Source: Paenibacillus sp. FSL R5-0517
GTDB taxonomy: Bacteria; Bacillota; Bacilli; Paenibacillales; Paenibacillaceae
NCBI RefSeq assembly: GCF_037974355.1
Contig: NZ_CP150235.1
Coordinates: forward strand, 2,604,001 to 2,668,000
Reading direction: 5' to 3'
DNA: 64,000 nt
Below are positions 15,858 to 23,464 of this stretch, in pieces. Positions within the stretch are counted from its first letter, which is position 1; each line of letters starts with the position of its first letter. The notes under the pieces are model-generated. The model was not told where the DNA came from and made no database searches. It saw only the letters and a program-made list of their open reading frames with translations. A program made the position numbers and the translations under genes.

Positions 15858-16111
15858 TTCTACAAAATATCACAGTCTAGTAGGACAGCCTATGTTGAAG
15901 CAGAATATTTTGGTGGAGTCGGGTCGCAAAATGGTATTTTTTGGGAAATGGGAGAAGTGATTTTTGAAGAGACCTTAAGCAATAATGCAATCAATAAGTC
16001 ACTAGAAATACTAGGAGTAATGAGACTGAAGAAAAAGATGAATTTGATACAGTTCGATTAGGGAGACATAGATCTATTGATGATTGGTTGAATAAAGAAA
16101 CTCATTTGTAG
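15858..16111 (+). pseudogene. Broken cassette gene (N-terminus missing, frameshifted)
   Basis: The frame from 15858 reads TAYVEAEYFGGVGSQNGIFW and EMGEVIFEETLSNNAINKSL up to about 16024. It then shifts to a second frame reading DEFDTVRLGRHRSIDDWLN and ends at TAG 16109-16111. The two halves read naturally as one small globular protein of about 85 residues, but there is no start codon and at least one frameshift. It begins right behind site 6, so its 5' end was probably lost when that junction formed. No family name can be given with confidence. Confidence 0.6.
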
Positions 16112-16120
16112 ATATCTTTC

Positions 16121-16220
16121 GAAGGCAGTATCATTGCATAACATAATATAATATTCACGTTGCGGACATTCGTCTTTGGCCCGGCATTCGTTGGGTCGTG
16201 AAACCAGGAACGTACACGAC
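16121..16220 (+). repeat. attC-like site 7 (degenerate)
   Basis: GAAGGC, left box GCATAAC (16136-16142), a duplicated ATAATATA spacer, ATATTCACG, GGAC-ATTC-GTCT hairpin, CCGGCATTCG; the right side is damaged (GTGAAACCAGGAAC, then GTACACG). Confidence 0.65.
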
Positions 16221-16270
16221 AATACTACTACAGAATAGGCTTAGAGAGTTTAACCAAAGGAGATGAGCTG

Positions 16271-16975
16271 ATGAGTATTAAAGCAATATTTTTGGACTTT
16301 TATGGAACCTTGGTTCATGAGGATGACGATATCATCCCATTGATCTGTAAGGAAATACAAGAAAATAGTGTGGAAGAATGTGAAGTCAGTGATATAGGGA
16401 AGTACTGGTGGAAGATGTTTTCGAGTATGTTTAAAAACAGCTATGGTAAGACATTTAAATCTCAGCGCGAACTCGGGATCCTATCTTTATATGAGACGAT
16501 TTCTAAATATAGTTCAACCTGTGATGTAAATGAGATCATCCAGAAGCAATTCGATCACTGGATTAAGCCTAAAATATTTAGTGATACATTTCCATTTCTA
16601 GAATCTCTTCAAGGATATGAAGTCTACATTTTATCGAATATTGACACAGCTGATGTAAAAGCCGCAATAGCTTATCATGGCATAAAGGTAAATGAAATAA
16701 TTACAAGTGAAGACGTTAAATCATATAAACCAAGACCAGAATTATTTATTGAAGCCCTAGAAAGACACAATCTGTCTCCTAAAGAGGTGTTACATATCGG
16801 GGATTCTTTAATAAGTGATGTCGGTGGAGCAGGTAATTTAGGAATAGCCACAGTCTGGTTAAATCGATTAAATAAGATTAAAACAGATATTGCAGAACCC
16901 AACTTTATATGTAGAGATCTAAAAGAAGTAAGAGATATTATTAGTGGAATCGAAGAAGGTAGTATCATTGTATAA
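16271..16975 (+). CDS. HAD superfamily hydrolase, haloacid dehalogenase-like (cassette gene)
   Basis: 234 aa. Motif I is DFYGTL (nucleophile Asp at residue 9; the second position is Tyr, as in 2-haloacid dehalogenase-type members). Motif II is YILSNID (about residue 117), motif III Lys is in SYKPRPELF, and motif IV is HIGDSLISDVGGA. The cap is helical and inserted after motif I. It probably dephosphorylates a small metabolite. The last nine codons (GIEEGSIIV) are written by sequence matching the left arm of the repeat family, so the gene end runs into a half-site. AAAGGAG precedes ATG 16271. Confidence 0.85.
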   Translation: MSIKAIFLDFYGTLVHEDDDIIPLICKEIQENSVEECEVSDIGKYWWKMFSSMFKNSYGKTFKSQRELGILSLYETISKYSSTCDVNEIIQKQFDHWIKPKIFSDTFPFLESLQGYEVYILSNIDTADVKAAIAYHGIKVNEIITSEDVKSYKPRPELFIEALERHNLSPKEVLHIGDSLISDVGGAGNLGIATVWLNRLNKIKTDIAEPNFICRDLKEVRDIISGIEEGSIIV

Positions 16976-16980
16976 AGATT
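16951..16980 (+). repeat. Left half-site overlapping the end of the HAD gene
   Basis: CGAAGAAGGTAGTATCATTG then TATAAAG closely matches the left flank of site 7 (GAAGGCAGTATCATTGCATAAC). The stem interior and right half are absent. Confidence 0.5.
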
Positions 16981-17055
16981 AAATCACTACAAGCAATAAA
17001 GTATTTCAATAATTTTTTTGGAAGTATAGTTTTTTGTATATCTGGAGGGAGATTG

Positions 17056-17607
17056 ATGGAGAAACTGAAAAATAGAAAATTGGAATTTTTATTTATATTT
17101 GTGAGTATTATAGCGCTTATTCTTGGAGTGCATAATGTTTTTTTATACAAGCATATCAATGAGTTAAAGAAAGATGCTGTACAAAATCTGACTACTGAAT
17201 ACAATGAAATCTATAATTTATGTAAAACAATAGACCAATACTATATAAAAAATGATTTCCGAGAAGCTAGTAAATATCGATTATTGGTCAATCAAACAAC
17301 TCACAATGTTTCAACTCTCTTATCAAAAGACTTGAAAAATCTTCTGGCACTTGCTTATGATCCGTTGTTTGCCGATTTATCACTTGGCCAAAGTACTTTA
17401 AATAAAGAAGAAGCTTCAAAATTGATAACCGATATGAATAACGCCGTCATGCTGATTAGTAAAGACATAGTAAATATGCAAGATGAAGTAAAAGAAGAAC
17501 TGTTAGATCAAACTTCACCAGAATTTATAAAGGTAAATACTCAAATCGAAAATATGTATGCTAAATATATAAAGCTAGTAGATGATTATTTTAAAAACAA
17601 TAAGTAA
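17056..17607 (+). CDS. Small membrane-anchored protein with helical extracellular/cytoplasmic domain (array gene)
   Basis: About 183 aa: a basic N-terminus (MEKLKNRK), one transmembrane helix (FLFIFVSIIALILGVHNVFL, residues 10-30), then about 150 residues of predicted helix with no recognised motif. Nothing catalytic is visible. TCTGGAGGGAG precedes ATG 17056 with good spacing. There is no complete repeat either side, so it may share a unit with the HAD gene or the following gene. The function is unknown. Confidence 0.65.
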   Translation: MEKLKNRKLEFLFIFVSIIALILGVHNVFLYKHINELKKDAVQNLTTEYNEIYNLCKTIDQYYIKNDFREASKYRLLVNQTTHNVSTLLSKDLKNLLALAYDPLFADLSLGQSTLNKEEASKLITDMNNAVMLISKDIVNMQDEVKEELLDQTSPEFIKVNTQIENMYAKYIKLVDDYFKNNK

Positions 17608-17638
17608 ATATTCTTTCGAATTATATAAAAAGAGATTA

Positions 17639-17710
17639 ATGAGTAGTGCGGTATAAGATATTGACATTACCCTAAAAGTCAAAACCGAAGAAATTAAAGA
17701 AAAAGTATAA
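17639..17710 (+). pseudogene. Short gene remnant
   Basis: After a broken start (MSSAV then a stop), the frame reads DIDITLKVKTEEIKEKV and ends TAA at about 17708-17710. It looks like the C-terminus of a small protein whose body is lost. Confidence 0.3.
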
Positions 17711-17748
17711 AGAAGAAAGATAATAAAACTTAATTGAAGGTGATAATT

Positions 17749-18126
17749 ATGAAAGGATGGGACTACAGTAAACCTTGGTTCCATGGCTCGCCAATGTTTC
17801 TAAATGAACTACTAGTTGAAAGCACAATAACTCAGGATCGAGAGTTAGCAAGAATCTTTTCACACAAACCTTCTATTGTTGCTTTGGATGAGCACGGCAC
17901 AAGACTCCATAATGGTAAGTTATGTGGATACATTTACATACTTGATGAAGAAATTACAAGTGAGGATGTATACCCACATCCAGCAACTGCAATGTATCCT
18001 GGTGAAGAATGGCTCATCAAAAGAGGATTAAAAGTACGAAAAATAGATGAAACAAAAACAAGAACGGAAGAACAACTTTCAGAGGAAGAGGAGGTAGATT
18101 TATTGGATAAGCTAAAAAACAGATAG
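17749..18126 (+). CDS. Uncharacterised protein, possibly ADP-ribosyltransferase-fold (cassette gene)
   Basis: About 125 aa. It begins MKGWDYSKPWFHGSP and continues STITQDRELARIFSHKP, LCGYIYILDEEI and GEEWLIKRGLKVRKI. The WFHGSP...STITQDRELA...F pattern, with a late acidic residue (E in PGEEW), recalls small ADP-ribosyltransferase-fold proteins (H-[S/T]-E order), but this is a weak eye match. The C-terminal 25 residues are acidic. ATG 17749 with GAAGGTGATAATT upstream is preferred over TTG 17734. It is followed by a truncated attC-like site. Confidence 0.55.
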   Translation: MKGWDYSKPWFHGSPMFLNELLVESTITQDRELARIFSHKPSIVALDEHGTRLHNGKLCGYIYILDEEITSEDVYPHPATAMYPGEEWLIKRGLKVRKIDETKTRTEEQLSEEEEVDLLDKLKNR

Positions 18127-18143
18127 CGAATAGTTTGTTCGTA

Positions 18144-18260
18144 GAAGAGGCTGCTGTGTAAAAATATGTTCACGCATCGTTCCATCCGGCTCTCGGTCCG
18201 GCAGGGGCATTTCACCTCGGGGAAGTGGGGACAGCCGGACAACCCTGCACGAGCTAATGC
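18144..18260 (+). repeat. attC-like half-site 8 (left half and interior, right box lost)
   Basis: GAAGAGGCTGCTG, ATATGTTCACGCATCG and CCATCCGGCTCTCGGTCCGG resemble the left arm and interior of sites 5 and 6. No GTGAATA...GTTRRRY follows. Confidence 0.5.
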
Positions 18261-18321
18261 GCTCTTTCTAATTATAGAGTTAATTTAATTGCAACGATCT
18301 GTTGCTAGAGGGGGAGGGGAA

Positions 18322-18477
18322 TTGATCAACGTGCTAATTTTGATCCTGCTTATAATTATTGTTATCGGAATAGCAATTATAGAAGGGAGATTAAAAAAGA
18401 AACTTGAAAATGATGAAAGAATTATTGAAAAATTAGATGTGTTAATTAATGAAGTGAGAGATATCCGTAAAGAATAG
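18322..18477 (+). CDS. Small single-pass membrane protein (array gene)
   Basis: 51 aa: a transmembrane helix right at the N-terminus (VLILILLIIIVIGIAIIEG), then a charged amphipathic helix (RLKKKLENDERIIEKLDVL). It starts at TTG 18322 with AGGGGGAGGGGA directly upstream. The same frame is open further up, but without a ribosome binding site. It resembles many small phage or defence-related helper proteins only in layout; the function is unknown. Confidence 0.6.
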   Translation: MINVLILILLIIIVIGIAIIEGRLKKKLENDERIIEKLDVLINEVRDIRKE

Positions 18478-18494
18478 ATAAATAATAATCACAG

Positions 18495-18645
18495 TACATT
18501 CATAGAACGTCGCACTTACTTCGCGGTCCCAAGAGGCATATCGGAGAAAGTTGATTAAGGCGACATTCAATCAGCCACGTCTACTGACCCGTTCCCTAAG
18601 ATAAGCTGCTTGAAAGTCGGGAATACAACAACGTTAGATGAAATT
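18495..18645 (+). repeat. attC-like site 9 (left part degenerate)
   Basis: Right end GTCGGGAATACAACAAC then GTTAGAT (18633-18639) and GAAAT. The interior has CCCTAAGATAAGCTGCTTG, related to sites 4 and 17. The left box is not recognisable. Confidence 0.6.
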
Positions 18646-18669
18646 ACCAGAGCAAAGTGATGTGAACCC

Positions 18670-19134
18670 ATGAAAAGGATTCGAATACACAAATGGATAA
18701 TTGAATATGATTTTAATAAAACTAAAGAGTTCTATCAATCTTATCATTTAATTACTGAGGGGTGCGATTGTTTAAATTGTAAGAATTTTGTTGAGGCGAT
18801 TCCATTCTTTCCGAAAGATGTTGTAACCTTTTTTAATAGTTTAGGAATAGATCCAAGAAAAGAAGGAGAAGTATCTGAATACTGTGAGAATGAAGATGGA
18901 ACCCATTTATATGGTGGGTTCTTTCATATAGTTGGTAGATTGATTAGTGGACCTGAGATATGGAACGAAAATGATGAATCAGGAACAATAACTTCATTAG
19001 ACAAAGATTTATATGAAATCGATAACTTCAGATTTGGATTTACGAAAGAATTAAATTTAGTGCGTGATGGATTTCCAGAGCCAATATTACAAATCGAATT
19101 CGAAGGGGCCGTTCCGTGGGTAATTTCGGAGTAG
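18670..19134 (+). CDS. Uncharacterised cysteine-containing protein (cassette gene)
   Basis: 154 aa. Near residue 30 it has GCDCLNCKNF, a CxCxxC cluster, followed by FVEAIPFFPKDVVTFFNSLG and a Gly-rich GTHLYGGFFHIVGRLISG. The C-terminal half is beta-rich. The layout recalls families of Firmicute hypothetical proteins, but I cannot name one. The CDCLNC cluster could bind a metal. The start ATG 18670 lacks a strong Shine-Dalgarno (GTGATGTGAACCC). It lies between sites 9 and 10. Confidence 0.65.
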   Translation: MKRIRIHKWIIEYDFNKTKEFYQSYHLITEGCDCLNCKNFVEAIPFFPKDVVTFFNSLGIDPRKEGEVSEYCENEDGTHLYGGFFHIVGRLISGPEIWNENDESGTITSLDKDLYEIDNFRFGFTKELNLVRDGFPEPILQIEFEGAVPWVISE

Positions 19135-19137
19135 TCT

Positions 19138-19232
19138 GTTAACATCATCTAACATTATATCCGCACCGCGGTTGCTCCCGTTGGTCACTTAAGTCGGTGG
19201 GACGGCATGAAAACAGGAACGTTAGCTGAAAT
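19138..19232 (+). repeat. attC-like site 10 (short)
   Basis: Left box ATCTAAC (19147-19153), right box GTTAGCT (19221-19227) then GAAAT. The interior ACCGCGGTTGCTCCCGTTGG and AAGTCGGTGGGACGG matches the right half of site 5. The left inner arm is damaged by a deletion. Confidence 0.7.
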
Positions 19233-19286
19233 CCTGTGCAATAATGTTTTAATATTATTTAAAGCAATAAGAACTGAGGAAATCAT

Positions 19287-19919
19287 ATGAACAATCCCTT
19301 TAAAGAAATCTTGACTTCAGAAGATGAAATTAGAGATCTCCTAGGTTATCCAAGTGAACTTGTAAAGAAGAAAGTAATAAAGTATTTAGATATCCATTGT
19401 CGAAACTTCATTTCTTTGTCACCCTTATTATTTTTAGCTACATCGGATGAGCAAGGATTTTGCGATGTATCACCACGAGGAGATGCACCTGGATCAGTGA
19501 TAGTTATAGATGATAAGCATTTAGTTATTCCAGAAAGACCAGGTAATCGTAGAATTGATTCACTAAGAAATATCTTATCGAACCCAAGAGTAGGTATTAT
19601 ATTTATCATTCCAGGACTAGAAGAAACGCTGAGGATTAATGGACAAGCTTTTGTGATTAAAGATGAAAAAATTCTAGATCTTATGAAAGCAAAAGGTAAA
19701 AAACCGACCTTAGGAATAGGAGTAAAGGTTGAAGAATGCTTTATTCATTGTGCAAAAGCATTTAAGCGGTCTGGGGTATGGGAAAGCAAGTCTTGGCCAG
19801 AGGGGGATACACTACCGTTAATTCCAACAATACTATCAGATCATGTGAAATCAACTGAATTTACAGTAGAAGTAATCAGGAAAGGACTACAAGAAAGTTA
19901 CGAGAAGAGACTTTATTAA
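19287..19919 (+). CDS. Pyridoxamine 5'-phosphate oxidase-like (PPOX) FMN-binding family protein (cassette gene)
   Basis: 210 aa. The split-barrel motifs of the MSMEG_1061-type PPOX group are visible: FLATSDEQGFCDVSPRGDAP (residues 49-68), LVIPERPGNRRIDSLRNIL (about residues 80-98), RVGIIFIIPG (about residues 103-112), ETLRINGQA (about residues 114-122) and VEECFIHCAKAFKRSG. These proteins bind FMN or heme/F420-like cofactors and are mostly uncharacterised oxidoreductases. GAGGAA lies upstream of ATG 19287. It lies between sites 10 and 11. Confidence 0.85.
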   Translation: MNNPFKEILTSEDEIRDLLGYPSELVKKKVIKYLDIHCRNFISLSPLLFLATSDEQGFCDVSPRGDAPGSVIVIDDKHLVIPERPGNRRIDSLRNILSNPRVGIIFIIPGLEETLRINGQAFVIKDEKILDLMKAKGKKPTLGIGVKVEECFIHCAKAFKRSGVWESKSWPEGDTLPLIPTILSDHVKSTEFTVEVIRKGLQESYEKRLY

Positions 19920-19943
19920 GGAATATTTGTTTATAGTTTCAAA

Positions 19944-20040
19944 GAAGGCACCGTCATTTTATAACATCGTATTGATGCTGTCTGTCCTTGCCCTTGATCC
20001 GGCATTCGCCGGATCCTGAATACAGGAATGTTATATACAA
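19944..20040 (+). repeat. attC-like site 11 (shortened)
   Basis: GAAGGC, left box TTATAAC (19959-19965), right TGAATACAGGAAT then GTTATAT (20030-20036). One perfect hairpin is left: GATCCGGC-ATTC-GCCGGATC. Confidence 0.7.
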
Positions 20041-20180
20041 TTCTGGAGATCTAAGTTCAACTTGAGGATGAATGTGAATGTATTAGGAGGGAAGGTCTAG
20101 AAATGAAGAAATTCAAGAGGCAGCAAAGGACTATAAAGAAAAATAACAGTTTTGTAGAGTACAATGAAATGAGAATGTAG
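20041..20180 (+). pseudogene. Cassette gene remnant
   Basis: One frame carries RNEEIQEAAKDYKEK and stops, and another reads MKKFKRQQRTIKKNNSFVE and stops at 20177-20179. A GGAGGGAAGG ribosome-site-like stretch remains at about 20085. Nothing intact is left. Confidence 0.35.
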
Positions 20181-20182
20181 AT

Positions 20183-20773
20183 GTGGATCAAAGAAGTCGG
20201 GCTCAGGTGAACAGTAATGCGAACCTAACCACGTCGCGGTTGGCACTAGAAGCTACCTTAAGGTTCTCGGGCTCGTTGAATAAAGAACGAATATTATCTG
20301 AAACGGATGAAAAGACAAATTTATTTATCTGGGGTGTTTCGGTGAAGTACATACACTTAAAAGATCTGATTCATGCTGATTTAGTTGACTATAGAGAAGT
20401 AGAAGGTATGAAGCTGATTTTATGTTTTAGAATCCATAGAGAATCAAATGAACAAAATTATTCTGAATTAATTGATGTTGAAGGTGGTTCATTGATTAAC
20501 CAAGAGGATGAAAGATTTCCGCTGATTGAAATTGAATTTGATTCTTATATAGGATTTTCAATAAGCAATGAAAGTTACACATTAAGAGATGAATATGAAG
20601 AGTTTGAAGGGAAGATATTCAGAACTTTCAAAAGATCTAGATATTTAGATTACATTAAATTAGCGACATTTGCATCAGATGAATACCCAGGTCCATATAA
20701 ACATTATGGAGTTGCTGGATTAAATCATATTGTTGACATTATATCCTCTGATGTACCGTACATAAGAATTTAA
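20183..20773 (+). CDS. Uncharacterised protein, N-terminus fused in frame to a degenerate attC-like site (cassette gene)
   Basis: The frame starts at GTG 20183 and its first 40 residues are encoded by a repeat (20193-20303). The natural protein probably began near SETDEKTNLFIWGVSV. From there about 155 residues remain with LICFRIHRESN-like strands, an acidic middle (LINQEDERFPLIEIEFDSY) and KHYGVAGLNHIVDII at the C-terminus. It looks like a small globular beta-rich protein of unknown family. Either the original start was lost in a cassette junction, or translation begins at an internal GTG (20342). Confidence 0.5.
   Translation: MDQRSRAQVNSNANLTTSRLALEATLRFSGSLNKERILSETDEKTNLFIWGVSVKYIHLKDLIHADLVDYREVEGMKLILCFRIHRESNEQNYSELIDVEGGSLINQEDERFPLIEIEFDSYIGFSISNESYTLRDEYEEFEGKIFRTFKRSRYLDYIKLATFASDEYPGPYKHYGVAGLNHIVDIISSDVPYIRI
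20193..20303 (+). repeat. attC-like site 12 (degenerate, inside an open frame)
   Basis: Left box ACCTAAC (20223-20229) fits RYYYAAC. Right TCGTTGAATAAAGAACG then ATTATCT (20292-20298) and GAAAC. Inner pairing: CCTAACCACG...CCTTAAGG. It is read through in frame by the overlapping gene. Confidence 0.5.
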
Positions 20774-20811
20774 TCAGTAGGATAAACTATTAGTTAAGGA
20801 CGGGGATTTCT

Positions 20812-21423
20812 ATGAGTAGATTGTTACTAACCTCTTGTGGTTTTTATACTGAAGATATTAAAAATCAATTTCTGGAGTTTATTGACGGAGATATTTCTAA
20901 ATTAAAAGTCTCAATTATTACAACAGCATCCCCTTCAAAAGAAACTAATAGATATGCACAAAGAGCATTGCAAGAGTTTAAGGACATGGGATTTCAGCAT
21001 ATCAATTTTGTAGATATTGAATTTGATGATCCACAAATTCTCCTACATAGAGATGTTATATATATCAATGGTGGAAATCCATATACATTATTGTATTACG
21101 CTAAGAAAAGTGGTGCTGATGAAATTATCAGAACACTGGCCGCACAGAATGTAATTATCGTTGGAGTAAGTGCAGGAACGTTATTACTGGGGCCGAATAT
21201 TAACATTGTGGATTTCTTTACTCCACAGATGAACACAATGAATTTAACGGATTTTAAGGCATTAGGTGTAACTGACAAGCTTATTTTTCCTCACTCTGAT
21301 CGAGATGACATATTTAAAGATAGTACTAATAAAACCATTGAAGAGAGAATAGTAGAATTTGAATCCACTGAGAACTGTAAGGTGACAAGGCTTAAAGATG
21401 AAGAATATATCCTGGGTTCGTGA
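20812..21423 (+). CDS. Peptidase E-like (family S51) class I glutamine amidotransferase-like protein (cassette gene)
   Basis: 203 aa. The nucleophile elbow GVSAGTLLLGPNI (Ser at about residue 120) matches dipeptidase E/cyanophycinase-type S51 serine peptidases. YINGGNPYTLLYYAKKSGAD before it is the usual GGN strand, and a His (FPHSDRDD) follows. It would cleave Asp-X dipeptides or a related substrate in the cytoplasm. The last codons (EYILGS-stop) run into the right half of an attC-like site, so the native C-terminus may have been replaced. GGACGGGGATTTCT precedes ATG 20812. Confidence 0.82.
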   Translation: MSRLLLTSCGFYTEDIKNQFLEFIDGDISKLKVSIITTASPSKETNRYAQRALQEFKDMGFQHINFVDIEFDDPQILLHRDVIYINGGNPYTLLYYAKKSGADEIIRTLAAQNVIIVGVSAGTLLLGPNINIVDFFTPQMNTMNLTDFKALGVTDKLIFPHSDRDDIFKDSTNKTIEERIVEFESTENCKVTRLKDEEYILGS

Positions 21424-21445
21424 ATGCAGAAACGTTATACGAAAT
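21410..21445 (+). repeat. Right half-site 13 fused to the peptidase gene end
   Basis: GGGTTCGTGAATGCAGAAAC, then GTTATAC (21434-21440) and GAAAT. No left half is present; the stop codon of the peptidase gene (TGA 21421-21423) is supplied by the repeat. Confidence 0.6.
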
Positions 21446-21467
21446 TCCAAAAAGTGCGGAGGAAAAT

Positions 21468-21845
21468 ATGAAAGAAGACAACCATTCAATCCGTGTTCAG
21501 AACTATAAAGATTTTATTGATGGATTAGTCAAAATTCGGCCTGGAGTGTTATCAAGATGGATATTGACTACTGGGTGGCCAAAGACAGAAGAGAATATAA
21601 AAGTTAATGCATTTCTTGGTTCGCTGTCTGAAGAACAAAAACAATTACTTGCACAAATCATTCAACAATCACGAGATGGTGGTATACATGACGTTCTGGT
21701 CTACTTAAATGATGAAATAAACCTTAATGGAATGAAATTGATAAAAAATGACATTGAAATAGCCAAGGAACCTTTTGATTCAGAGATGTATTTCGACTGG
21801 GTATGTAGAAGAGAAGGAGATCCGTGGCCAGATTCGGAGAAGTAG
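21468..21845 (+). CDS. Uncharacterised small protein, DUF6547-like (cassette gene)
   Basis: 125 aa. It contains YKDFIDGLVKIRPGVLSRWI, SEEQKQLLAQIIQQSRDGGI and a C-terminal EMYFDWVCRREGDPWPDSEK. This pattern of a helical protein ending with a conserved RxxGDPWP segment resembles the DUF6547 family as I remember it; the assignment is tentative. ATG 21468 is preceded by GCGGAGGAAAAT. It follows half-site 13 and precedes a broken methyltransferase without a site between them. Confidence 0.6.
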   Translation: MKEDNHSIRVQNYKDFIDGLVKIRPGVLSRWILTTGWPKTEENIKVNAFLGSLSEEQKQLLAQIIQQSRDGGIHDVLVYLNDEINLNGMKLIKNDIEIAKEPFDSEMYFDWVCRREGDPWPDSEK

Positions 21846-21848
21846 TGA

Positions 21849-22452
21849 TGCTTCGTATTATCTCCTGAGAATTCAACCAAAATTCTGGACATTGCATGTG
21901 GAATATCTAGGTATCATCAAGTATGGTTGAAATTAGGTAATGAGGTTACAGGTATAGACATCTCAAATACTTTCATTGAATATTCAAGGGAGTACAACAG
22001 AGCTTTTGAAAAGGCGAGTTATTGATGTAGCGATTTGGACTGATCCTGTTGGATTAACAGGGGCATCTACAAACCGAGTGTTCAACGCTTTAAAGCCAAC
22101 GGGTATCTTTATCTATGAGATGTGGAATGAAAATTATTTTAAATACCATACGGATGAGCGACATAATGAATGCCGTACATGGACATGTCGCAATGGAATA
22201 TATCGCTTGGTACGACATGAATATAATAGAGCGACATGTGTTTCGGAACACGAAGAGATCATATTTGATATACCCAATGATACGATGATTCATAAGACAG
22301 GATTAGGTGCAAAGAATGTAAACAGTTATTGTTATGTACAAATTATGGAGGCTGCAGGTTTTAAGAATGTGCGGTTTATAGACGATGAGGGGCAACCATT
22401 TAATACGGAAAACCAACAGATTAAACAGTTTTTTATGATTGGTGAGAAGTGA
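21849..22452 (+). pseudogene. Degraded SAM-dependent methyltransferase gene (cassette remnant)
   Basis: One frame (21849-22025) has the SAM-binding motif I: ILDIACGISRYHQVWLKLG, then VTGIDIS. A second frame picks up at about 22010 with DVAIWTDPVGLTGASTNRVF, LKPTGIFIYEMWNENYFKYH and IMEAAGFKNVRFIDDEGQPF, and ends TGA at 22450-22452. Together they read as one class I methyltransferase of about 240 aa with a frameshift and a missing stretch between motifs I and II. There is no start codon, and the 5' end abuts the preceding stop. The 3' end is fused to the right half of a site. Confidence 0.75.
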
Positions 22453-22474
22453 ATACAACAACGTTAGCTGAAAG
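22446..22474 (+). repeat. Right half-site 14 fused to the methyltransferase remnant
   Basis: GAAGTGAATACAACAAC, then GTTAGCT (22463-22469) and GAAAG. The left half is absent, as at half-site 13. Confidence 0.55.
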
Positions 22475-22500
22475 AAGTTCTTATTTTAGGAGGAGTCTAT

Positions 22501-23267
22501 ATGATATTAGAAAAAGTTATAAATAGAATTGCAATACAAAGTGAATATAAGGATTTGGTTGATAAGTATGTGGATCATATCCTTAACGAATTCAAAGATA
22601 AGATTCATAGCATTTATATGTGTGGCTCGATTCCCAAAGGAACCGCTCAACCTTTTAAGTCAGATGCAGACTTTACTATTGTATGTGCAAATCCCGAAGA
22701 TATTGATTACGAAAGATTGTCCATTATGAAAGACAGGCTTTTGGAAGAATATCCATTCGTCACTAAGATGGATACGATCATTTGCTCGATGGATGATGTA
22801 TTAAGTAGACCAAATGATTGGGGGTTTTGGATTAAGATCATTTGTGTTTGCCTACATGGGGAGGACATTGGTGAAAAAGTACCCCCGATCATAATTTCTC
22901 CAGAATTCATTGTAGACTTAAATACAGATACCAAGGAGGAAGTAGAACTATACATCGTTCACTTTCTAATGTTAGTGATCACTCATTGAAAACTAGATAT
23001 ATTAAAGGTTACTCTAAAAGATTAATTCGTGCATTATACTCTTTGATTTTAGAAGATACAGGGGTATGGGAAGATGAAATCATTAAGATGAAGGATGCTA
23101 TAGTAAACTATTGCTCGATTGACGGCGCTTTAGTTGAGTATCTGTATGCTTGTTACTTGGATAGCGATGTATCTGTTGAAGAGTTTCTGGAAATTGCAGA
23201 TGAAGTATATCACTACTTTGAGAACGCCTTAAATACAATGTCTGCTTCCAGGGCTTCCTCTAGCTAA
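22501..23267 (+). pseudogene. Nucleotidyltransferase-domain protein, frameshifted (cassette gene)
   Basis: The first frame (22501-22989) has the Pol-beta-type nucleotidyltransferase signature CGSIPKGTAQPFKSDADFTI, i.e. GS...DxD at residues 41-58, and ends prematurely in IVHFLMLVITH. The second frame (upstream of 22986 to 23267) continues with SDHSLKTRYIKGYSKRLIRA and a helical C-terminus. The two halves read as one aminoglycoside-adenylyltransferase-like protein of about 255 aa with a single frameshift near 22950-22970. A sequencing error or a real mutation cannot be told apart here. AGGAGGAG precedes ATG 22501. Confidence 0.75.
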
Positions 23268-23440
23268 CAACATTTTGACGATATTGTTCACTCTGAGAGG
23301 CGATTTCGTCGTAATAACATAATATTCAAGCAGCGGCTCCTCACGGAGCCTTGGTCTGCTAGACATATTTTGTGGAAGCGCTTTATCTAACCCGTTCAAC
23401 TAATGTTGAACGTTATGAATACAGGAACGTTAGGTAAAAT
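23262..23440 (+). repeat. attC-like site 15 with an extra left-half fragment
   Basis: The complete site has left box TAATAAC (23312-23318), ATAATATTCA-AG, right GTTATGAATACAGGAAC then GTTAGGT (23429-23435) and AAAAT. Interior hairpins: GGCTCC-TCAC-GGAGCC and GTTCAAC-TAAT-GTTGAAC. Just before it, AGCTAACAACATTTTGACGA and ATATTGTTCAC look like an older left half. Confidence 0.7.
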
Positions 23441-23464
23441 AATGGTTAGTGAGAGGAGAATGAA

